Below, one piece after another: positions 1-4,353 of a stretch of DNA of 5,058 nucleotides; positions within the stretch are counted from its first letter, which is position 1; each line of letters starts with the position of its first letter. Location: assembly GCA_031285465.1 (NCBI GenBank), contig JAITWD010000123.1, positions 1-5,058 on the forward strand, in the 5' to 3' direction. This DNA is from Lachnospiraceae bacterium. Lineage in GTDB: Bacteria > Bacillota > Clostridia > Lachnospirales > Lachnospiraceae. A model generated the notes under the pieces. That model did not search any database. It saw only the letters and a program-made list of their open reading frames with translations, and was not told the origin of the DNA. The translations under genes and the position numbers were made by a program.

Positions 1-1016
1 AGACCGCTTTAGAAGCACTTGGTTTTACCTTAGCTGATTTTGATCCTAACGATATGAGCACCTGGGAACCGCTGTTCGCAGCTTATGTTGAAGCTAACCC
101 TGGCAAATATCCGTTAAACGTTGAAGGTGAAGTTATTGACCGTGCGTACAATCACGTAATCAATGTTGTTGGTACCAATGGACCTATCGGTGTTGTATTT
201 GACAATGCTAATCCTGCAGGTACTGCCGCTAGCTTCATCAGCCGTTATGAGAACCCTGTTTACAAAGATTTCGTAACTACCATGAATGGTTTCTACAATG
301 CTGGTTATGTTGATCCTGACCAGGGTATTCCGGAAACTGCTGGTAACTCAGTTAGTACCCGTCGTGACAGTGGTGATTTCTTAGTTTCTACCTTTGCTTA
401 TGCACCTGGTGCAGAGAACATGATTTCTGCTTCTGCTTCTGCAGCACAGGGTAGCGATGTTGTTATCGCTTGGGCTCCGTCATGGTCTTCACCGATCGCT
501 TCCAGTGAGTCTGCAATTGGTTCTGGTCTTGCTGTTTATGCTGGTACCCAGTATGCTCCTGAAGCTGTAACCTTCCTTAACTTGATGGCATCGGATGCTG
601 TTATCGGCAACCTGATGGCTGAAGGTGTTGAAGGCGAAGGATATACCGTAACCGATGGCGTTGCATGGCGTACTGCTGACCGTGGTGGTTGGGCTAACTG
701 GCGTTATGGTGTTGTTGGTAACACCTCTGCTGCTACCCCTCTTGGTGATGTTGAAGCTAATGGTAACGAGTGGGTTAACCAGAAGGCATTTAACAACTCA
801 GGTGTTGGCGTTAAATCTGGTCTGTTCAACAACGTTGAGGTAATTGATGCTTACAATGCTTGCCAGGCAGTTATCGAATCCTATGCTGTTCCTTTCGGTT
901 CAGGTGCGCTTGATGTTTCTAACTATGACGCATTTATCGCAGAACTTAAAGCAGCTGGTGTTGATACCGTTCTTGAGGCAGCTTTAAGCCAACAAGCAGA
1001 TTTCTTTGCTCAGTAA
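1..1016 (+). CDS. ABC transporter sugar-binding lipoprotein, LipO/DUF3502 type (3' part; 5' end outside window)
   Basis: The frame is open from the left edge (first full codon at base 3), so the ATG at 54 is internal. About 337 C-terminal residues are visible, and the signal peptide and N-lobe lie off-window. The order of features matches extracellular solute-binding proteins of CUT1-type carbohydrate ABC importers: a mid-region 'YAPEAVTFLNLMASD' that resembles the family's 'PEEAxxFLNLLxTD', then 'EGVEGEGYTV', and a C-terminal block 'VIESYAVPFGSGALDVSNYD' followed by 'FIAELKAAGVDTVL', typical of DUF3502. It would capture an oligosaccharide outside the membrane for a permease pair not seen here. 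Codons are strongly biased to GCT, GTT, GGT and ACC, unlike the downstream genes, which suggests high expression. Charged residues are sparse and Ala, Gly, Val, Asn and Ser abundant. The substrate cannot be told. Family placement rests on pattern recognition. Confidence 0.85.
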   Translation, partial: TALEALGFTLADFDPNDMSTWEPLFAAYVEANPGKYPLNVEGEVIDRAYNHVINVVGTNGPIGVVFDNANPAGTAASFISRYENPVYKDFVTTMNGFYNAGYVDPDQGIPETAGNSVSTRRDSGDFLVSTFAYAPGAENMISASASAAQGSDVVIAWAPSWSSPIASSESAIGSGLAVYAGTQYAPEAVTFLNLMASDAVIGNLMAEGVEGEGYTVTDGVAWRTADRGGWANWRYGVVGNTSAATPLGDVEANGNEWVNQKAFNNSGVGVKSGLFNNVEVIDAYNACQAVIESYAVPFGSGALDVSNYDAFIAELKAAGVDTVLEAALSQQADFFAQ

Positions 1017-1053
1017 GTAAAAGTTATTAATTATAGTTTAATATAAACTATCG

Positions 1054-1088
1054 GCGGGGTCATGCATTAGCATGACCTCGCTTTATTT
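1054..1088 (+). terminator. Rho-independent terminator of the solute-binding protein gene
   Basis: A 12-bp stem (1054-1065 with 1070-1081, one G-U pair at 1057/1078) closes an ATTA tetraloop and is followed by the T-rich run CTTTATTT. It lies 37 bases after the stop codon at 1014-1016. This marks the end of the solute-binding protein transcript and separates it from the export operon. A weaker AT-rich dyad (TAGTTTA at 1034-1040, TAAACTA at 1044-1050) precedes it. Confidence 0.92.
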
Positions 1089-1103
1089 ATGTCCGAAGAT
1101 GTG

Positions 1104-1133
1104 TCTAAGGCAAATACCTTTATTTGCTTTAGA
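1104..1133. repeat. AT-rich 13-bp hairpin downstream of the terminator
   Basis: The arm 1104-1116 pairs with 1121-1133 around the loop CCTT, with a single G-U wobble at 1109/1128. No T-run follows on either strand, so it is not an obvious terminator. The segment GGCAAA at 1109-1114 could instead pair with TTTGCC at 1139-1144, giving two mutually exclusive folds. It could be a 3' processing barrier or a protein-binding dyad. The structure is seen directly, the role is unknown. Confidence 0.5.
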
Positions 1134-1163
1134 AAATGTTTGCCAGTCATTTAAAATCTATTA

Positions 1164-1185
1164 GTCAATTCACACAGCGATTGAC
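1164..1185. repeat. Short inverted repeat GTCAAT...ATTGAC
   Basis: Perfect 6-bp arms (1164-1169 and 1180-1185) are separated by 10 bases, so the arm centres lie 16 bp apart. This resembles an operator half-site layout, but no promoter is recognisable beside it and the arms are short enough to arise by chance. Confidence 0.3.
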
Positions 1186-1261
1186 CCATAATTAGCCACT
1201 TCCAAATCGTACATAAAAATCAACCGACATTATCTGCAACTTACAATCCGCTAATTGCATT

Positions 1262-1293
1262 TCACCTTGTCATTCCAACCGGTCACCGTTTGG
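1262..1293 (+). promoter_or_regulatory. Putative LytTR-family operator, two elements 21 bp apart
   Basis: ACCGTTTGG at 1285-1293 fits every position of the published AgrA/LytTR half-site consensus [TA][AC][CA]GTTN[AG][TG]. Exactly 21 bp upstream is a degenerate partner, ACCTTGTCA at 1264-1272. Both elements are preceded by TC, giving TCACC at 1262 and 1283. Direct repeats with a 21-bp period are the standard LytTR arrangement, and the proximal element ends four bases before the proposed -35 box, a usual activator position. The same stretch also contains an imperfect dyad (1275-1293, CCAA..TTGG with one mismatch). The presence of a LytTR gene in the neighbouring operon makes this a plausible target. 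The upstream half-site is poor, so this remains inference. Confidence 0.5.
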
Positions 1294-1297
1294 ATAA

Positions 1298-1325
1298 TTG
1301 TTTTGTTTCCGGATTTTGCTATACT
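1298..1325 (+). promoter_or_regulatory. Promoter of the ABC exporter operon
   Basis: The -10 box is TATACT (1320-1325), preceded by TGC (1317-1319), giving an extended -10. The -35 is weak, TTGTTT (1298-1303), at 16-bp spacing. The expected start near 1332 leaves a leader of about 98 bases before the ATG at 1430. A weak -35 with a strong extended -10 is typical of promoters that rely on an activator, consistent with the operator-like element directly upstream. Confidence 0.65.
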
Positions 1326-1331
1326 CATAAT

Positions 1332-1350
1332 TACCAGTTACATAATGGTA
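1332..1350 (+). repeat. Dyad at the 5' end of the exporter transcript
   Basis: TACCA at 1332-1336 and TGGTA at 1346-1350 form an inverted repeat with a partly paired interior. It starts at about the predicted first transcribed base. It could form a 5' stabilising stem or an operator covering +1 to +19. Only the symmetry is seen. Confidence 0.35.
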
Positions 1351-1429
1351 GCTATGAAAGCTTGTTGCCTGGAATAGTTAAATCAGAAAAGATAAGGTGG
1401 CAAACAATTTTTGGGAAAGGTGATAAGAA

Positions 1430-2356
1430 ATGGATAAAATTATCGAAGTAAAGAATCTACACAAACATTATGGTGCGGTTAAGGCAGTGCGCGGAATGGA
1501 CTTTTATGTGGAGCGGGGCAAATTATTTGCATTCTTAGGTCCCAATGGAGCAGGAAAAAGTACGACCATCGACATGATATGTACATTGCTAAAACCGGAT
1601 GAGGGCGAGGTGATCATTGATGGCTTCTATCTGGGCCAGGAGGACGATCGGATCAGGGCGGTTATTGGCGCAGTTTTTCAGGAGAGTATTTTAGATGACC
1701 GACTGAGCGTTCGTGAGAATCTGATGGTACGCGCCCGATTTTATTCGAAGGATCATCGGGGTATTAGGGCAGCAATAGAAAAGGTAATTAAAGTAGCCGA
1801 GCTAACCGAATTTATTGATCGCCCCTATGGTAAGCTTTCAGGAGGGCAGCGCCGTCGTGCCGATATTGCCCGGGCGCTTATTAATACCCCTAAAATTCTC
1901 TTTTTGGATGAGCCGACCACAGGATTGGACCCACAGACAAGGAAAAGCGTCTGGGATATGATCGCTCGTTTGCAAAAGGAGATGAAAATGACGGTCTTTC
2001 TGACAACCCATTATATGGAAGAGGCGGCTAAAGCAGATTATGTGATTATTGTAGATCATGGTCAGGTTGCGACCAAAGGGACACCCTATGAGTTGCGGGA
2101 AGCTTATAGTACCGATTTGATCAAGATTAAGCCGATGGAGACAATGCGGGGTAGGTTGATAGAATATCTGGGCGAGCAGGGATTGGAGAGTGTTGAGCGG
2201 GAGCGGGTATTCCAGATTGCGATCCGTAGCAGCCAAAGGGCCATAGAACTACTGATGGCAAGTCGGGAGTGGATCGAGAGCTTCGAAGTGATCCATGGGA
2301 CAATGGATGATGTTTTTTTGAATATTATCGGGAAGGAGCAAAAGGAAAATGATTAA
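1430..2356 (+). CDS. ABC-2 type exporter, ATP-binding subunit (DrrA/CcmA-like, COG1131 class)
   Basis: This is a 308-residue cytoplasmic ATPase that would power the membrane subunit encoded immediately downstream. All catalytic motifs are intact: Walker A GPNGAGKST (residues 37-45), Q-loop Gln84 (VFQES), signature LSGGQ (136-140), Walker B ILFLDE (156-161), D-loop GLD (165-167) and H-loop His194 (LTTH). The C-terminal 80 residues form the regulatory extension common in DrrA-like exporters and end in 'GTMDDVFLNIIGKE', close to the family's usual 'xxDVFLxLTG'. The ATG at 1430 has AAAGGTGA (1416-1423) six bases upstream. Its stop overlaps the next gene by 8 bp, implying translational coupling and a 1:1 complex. 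The family exports drugs, lantibiotics, lipids or polysaccharides, and the substrate here is undetermined. No motif marks it as a specific self-immunity protein. Confidence 0.95.
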   Translation: MDKIIEVKNLHKHYGAVKAVRGMDFYVERGKLFAFLGPNGAGKSTTIDMICTLLKPDEGEVIIDGFYLGQEDDRIRAVIGAVFQESILDDRLSVRENLMVRARFYSKDHRGIRAAIEKVIKVAELTEFIDRPYGKLSGGQRRRADIARALINTPKILFLDEPTTGLDPQTRKSVWDMIARLQKEMKMTVFLTTHYMEEAAKADYVIIVDHGQVATKGTPYELREAYSTDLIKIKPMETMRGRLIEYLGEQGLESVERERVFQIAIRSSQRAIELLMASREWIESFEVIHGTMDDVFLNIIGKEQKEND

Positions 2357-3203
2357 TTTAGGAATGAGGAATTTCAGATTATATGTGCGTGAAAAAGGCG
2401 CAGTATTTTTTTCAATGCTGGGGGTATTTATCATTATTGGCTTGTATATTTTATTTCTGGGTGATGGTATGAAGGAGGGGGCGGGTGATCTGCCGGGTAA
2501 AGAAGGGCTGATCGATACCTGGGTGATGGCGGGAGTTATTGCCGTATCTTCGATCACAACCTCAATGGGCGCGTGTGGTGTTATCATCGAGGACAGAGTT
2601 AAAAAGCGGTATAAGGATTTTATGTCGGCACCACTTAGGCGTTCCCAAATTGTTGGCGGATATGTTTATAGTGCCTGCCTGGTGGGGGGATTGATGTGCA
2701 CCCTGACCTTTATTGCGGTTGAAATCTATCTGGTGGTAAATGGAGGAGCACTGCCCTCAGTGTTAACGGTGGCGAAGGTGTTGGGGATTATTGCCCTGGC
2801 AGTGACTTCATCCGCTTCAATAGTGCTGTTTATCAGTAGTCTGCTAAAGACCAATGGTGCTTTCAATAATGTCAGTATCCTATTGGGGACATTGATTGGA
2901 TTTATTACAGGCATATATCTGCCGATTGGGTCGCTGGGAGAAGGGGTGCAGTGGATCATCAAATGCTTTCCGGTGTCTCATGCTGGTGCATTATTACGGC
3001 AGGTATTAATGGAAGATCAGCTTAATAAAGCGTTTACCGGTATGCCGGTTGAGGCGGTGGACCAATTTAAGGAGGAGATGGGGATCGTCTTTAGATTTGG
3101 AGATACTACAGCCGAGCCGGAGATACATGTTGTCGTATTGATTTTAACAACGGTAATTTTTCTTACCATGGGAGTGCTTAATATGTCACGTAAAGAAAAG
3201 TAA
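2349..3203 (+). CDS. ABC-2 type exporter, membrane subunit
   Basis: This 284-residue integral membrane protein has six predicted helices: roughly residues 19-38, 56-80, 103-130, 140-164, 172-195 and 259-277. This is the ABC2_membrane fold that pairs with the ATPase upstream. The cytoplasmic loop 'DFMSAPLRRSQIVGGYV' (90-106) is the coupling-helix region typical of the family, and 'GIYLPIGSL' (188-196) and 'FPVSHAGALLRQVLM' (207-221) match its re-entrant and extracellular region before the last helix. The ATG at 2349 lies inside the end of the ATPase gene (shared ATGATTAA), with AAGGAG at 2334-2339 nine bases upstream. A hydrophilic loop of about 35 residues (223-258) before helix 6 is presumably external. 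The substrate is unknown, and the protein could form a homodimer since no second permease is present. Confidence 0.92.
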   Translation: MINLGMRNFRLYVREKGAVFFSMLGVFIIIGLYILFLGDGMKEGAGDLPGKEGLIDTWVMAGVIAVSSITTSMGACGVIIEDRVKKRYKDFMSAPLRRSQIVGGYVYSACLVGGLMCTLTFIAVEIYLVVNGGALPSVLTVAKVLGIIALAVTSSASIVLFISSLLKTNGAFNNVSILLGTLIGFITGIYLPIGSLGEGVQWIIKCFPVSHAGALLRQVLMEDQLNKAFTGMPVEAVDQFKEEMGIVFRFGDTTAEPEIHVVVLILTTVIFLTMGVLNMSRKEK

Positions 3204-3226
3204 AAAAAGACGCCCAAATAAAAGAC

Positions 3227-3255
3227 TCGTCAAAAAATGGGGACTATGTTATAAT
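3227..3255 (+). promoter_or_regulatory. Promoter of the LytTR-DUF3021-MATE unit
   Basis: A consensus -10 TATAAT (3250-3255) is preceded by TGT (3247-3249), making a full extended -10. TCGTCA at 3227-3232 (four of six bases match TTGACA) sits at 17-bp spacing. The predicted start is near 3262, giving a leader of about 158 bases before the ATG at 3420. It lies 24 bases after the permease stop with no clear terminator between, so the downstream genes may be read both from this promoter and by read-through. Confidence 0.75.
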
Positions 3256-3273
3256 GTCGAAGCAGACATTATA
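3250..3273. promoter_or_regulatory. Perfect 9-bp inverted repeat over the -10 box
   Basis: TATAATGTC (3250-3258) and GACATTATA (3265-3273) are exact reverse complements separated by six bases. The dyad covers the -10 box and the start site, the place of a repressor operator. Its symmetry also creates an extended -10 (TGATATAAT) facing left on the minus strand. In the duplicated copy at 3344-3367 the left arm is degenerate (TATTATGAC, 7 of 9 matching), while the right arm is intact. What binds is unknown, and LytTR proteins normally use direct rather than inverted repeats. Confidence 0.5.
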
Positions 3274-3327
3274 TCAGCGCCGAGCGAAGCGAGTGTGCAA
3301 GGTATTTAATAGGGCAAAGCGGTTATG
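3254..3327 (+). repeat. Duplicated leader, copy 1
   Basis: This 74-bp segment matches 3348-3422 at about 66 of 75 aligned positions (one 1-base gap), including 38 identical bases (3262-3299 with 3356-3393). It runs from the end of the -10 box through a weakened Shine-Dalgarno sequence (TAGGG, 3310-3314) to an ATG at 3325. That ATG opens only a four-codon frame ending in TAA TAG (3337-3342). The GC-rich core contains the short tandem AGCGAAGCGA. It looks like a tandem duplication of the regulator's leader that has lost its gene. Confidence 0.85.
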
Positions 3328-3347
3328 TATATTGCGTAATAGATATT

Positions 3348-3422
3348 ATGACAGTGCAGACATTATATCAGCGCCGAGCGAAGCGAGTGTGCATGGTACT
3401 TCATAGGAGCAAAGCGGATATG
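3348..3422 (+). repeat. Duplicated leader, copy 2 (functional leader of the LytTR gene)
   Basis: This is the second copy of the 75-bp unit, offset by 94 bp in its upstream part and 95 bp at its end. It carries the intact Shine-Dalgarno TAGGAG (3404-3409) and ends on the LytTR start codon (3420-3422). A TATTAT hexamer at 3344-3349, at the position equivalent to the true -10 of copy 1, differs from consensus by one base, but I see no -35 at proper spacing. Confidence 0.85.
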
Positions 3423-3857
3423 AAGATAAGTATTGAAGAGATCGGTCGGGAGCAGGAAGAAGAGATCTTAATCCGTTGTTATGAGTTGAACGATCAGATT
3501 TTGCAGATTATGAGCCGTCTTAAATCACGGGAAGATATTGTGATGGGATATCAGGGGAGCGCGATCCATCGGATTGCCCTTAGGAATGTTTATTACTTTG
3601 AAGCGGTCGATAATAAAGTGTTTATTTATTGTCATGAGCAGGTTTATGAGTCCAGGCAGAGGCTATATGAGATTGAAGAGATGTACGGGGGCGGTTATTT
3701 CCTCCGTACATCTAAAGCTATTGTTATGAATATTAAAAAGATAAAGTATGTAAGTCCGGCGCTTAATGGCCGTTTTGAAGCCTGCCTGGACAATGGGGAA
3801 AAGCAGATTATTTCGCGGCAGTATGTCAATGCATTGAAGAAAAAGCTGATGATTTAA
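3420..3857 (+). CDS. Stand-alone LytTR-domain transcriptional regulator
   Basis: This 145-residue protein lacks a receiver domain. Its first 40 residues are an acidic, probably helical segment (MKISIEEIGREQEEEILIRC start), followed by a LytTR DNA-binding domain at about 45-143. Typical signatures are 'IALRNVYYFEAVDNKVFIY' (52-70), 'FLRTSKAIVMNIKKIKYV' (94-111) and 'ISRQYVNALKKKL' (130-142). LytTR proteins bind direct repeats in the major groove. This short form is usually paired with a membrane protein, as here. The frame is open back to an ATG at 3348, but the start at 3420 is preferred: TAGGAG (3404-3409) lies ten bases upstream, the protein then begins like its family, and the extra 24 codons are the duplicated leader. 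Likely targets are the ABC operon promoter (element at 1285-1293) and possibly its own promoter. That regulatory link is inferred from context. Confidence 0.9.
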   Translation: MKISIEEIGREQEEEILIRCYELNDQILQIMSRLKSREDIVMGYQGSAIHRIALRNVYYFEAVDNKVFIYCHEQVYESRQRLYEIEEMYGGGYFLRTSKAIVMNIKKIKYVSPALNGRFEACLDNGEKQIISRQYVNALKKKLMI

Positions 3858-3897
3858 ATAAGGTATTTCACTAGTCATAAGGTGTATGGGGTAGAAT

Positions 3898-4353
3898 ATG
3901 ACACTTAAGGAAATTGGAAAAAATATGTGGCATGATTATTTTGTTATTGTCACAGGAATGCTATTAAGTGAGGCGGTATTTCGACAGATTTTTTATGCCG
4001 AAGCTATTATAGAGCATTTGGAATTGTGGAGATTATTGGCAGGAGGCTGGTTGTTTTGTATGCCTCATTTTATCTTCTATTCGCGCACTGAATTGACAAA
4101 AAAACAGTGGTTAGTGCGCCTTGCTATACATTTTTGCACACTGGAAGTGATCGTGGTGGGTAGTGCCCGCTATCTATTCGGCTGGCTGGAGAACGATTCT
4201 GCGCCAGTTGAGTATTTAGTTTTAGCGACAATGGTGTTGATGGTCTATGCAGTAGTGATGATTGGCGGCGGACGCCGGGATCGTGCCAGTGCCGACGAAA
4301 TAAACCGGCGCCTTGGGGAGTTGAAAAGGGAAGAGGATAAAGGTTCAGTATGA
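3898..4353 (+). CDS. DUF3021-family four-helix membrane protein, probable partner of the LytTR regulator
   Basis: This 151-residue protein has four predicted membrane helices (about 14-33, 44-61, 72-95, 104-123). A charged cytoplasmic tail 'ADEINRRLGELKREE' (132-146) follows, closely resembling the ADxINxxLxxxK ending of DUF3021 proteins. The gene starts 41 bases after the LytTR stop. GGGG (3888-3891) six bases before the ATG is the likeliest ribosome binding site, with AAGGTG (3879-3884) farther out. DUF3021 genes commonly sit next to LytTR genes. By analogy with the streptococcal HdrRM and BrsRM pairs, in which a membrane protein restrains a LytTR activator, it may act as an anti-activator sensing membrane state or an exported compound. 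That role is inference, and the family itself has no assigned activity. It ends in an ATGA overlap with the MATE gene. Confidence 0.82.
   Translation: MTLKEIGKNMWHDYFVIVTGMLLSEAVFRQIFYAEAIIEHLELWRLLAGGWLFCMPHFIFYSRTELTKKQWLVRLAIHFCTLEVIVVGSARYLFGWLENDSAPVEYLVLATMVLMVYAVVMIGGGRRDRASADEINRRLGELKREEDKGSV

Larger units (their letters stand above)
1089..1429. other. Non-coding regulatory region between the two transcription units
   Basis: No convincing reading frame is present on either strand. The region holds an AT-rich 13-bp hairpin (1104-1133), a short inverted repeat (1164-1185), a putative LytTR-type operator (1262-1293), an extended -10 promoter (1298-1325), a dyad at the expected transcript start (1332-1350), and the ribosome binding site of the ABC ATPase gene (AAAGGTGA, 1416-1423). 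Between 1186 and 1261 I see only a distant 7-bp inverted pair (AATTAGC at 1190-1196, GCTAATT at 1250-1256), which may be chance. Confidence 0.7.

Noticed and set aside
655..843. 62-codon + strand frame inside the solute-binding protein gene
   Set aside because: It is an out-of-frame shadow rich in Val and Leu produced by the GTT/GCT codon bias.
1838..2587. Two minus-strand frames opposite the ABC genes
   Set aside because: They are antisense to strongly motif-supported ATPase and permease genes and show no ribosome binding site or family features.
3203..3236. Possible terminator after the permease gene (GACG 3209-3212 with CGTC 3228-3231)
   Set aside because: The stem is only four base pairs with a 15-base loop and is followed by A's rather than T's on the + strand.
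3262..3393. CRISPR-like repeat-spacer arrangement
   Set aside because: There are only two copies of a 38-bp repeat, their flanks are also similar, and no cas genes are present. A leader duplication explains it better.
3254..3406. 50-codon frame beginning in copy 1 of the leader (MSKQTLYQRRAKRV...)
   Set aside because: Its ATG overlaps the TATAAT box, so the promoter's own transcript would not contain it. There is no ribosome binding site, and similarity to the LytTR extension comes only from the DNA duplication.
3348..3419. N-terminal extension of the LytTR frame by 24 codons
   Set aside because: The extension is the duplicated leader, its ATG overlaps a -10-like hexamer, it has no Shine-Dalgarno, and the start at 3420 has a good one and gives the usual protein length.
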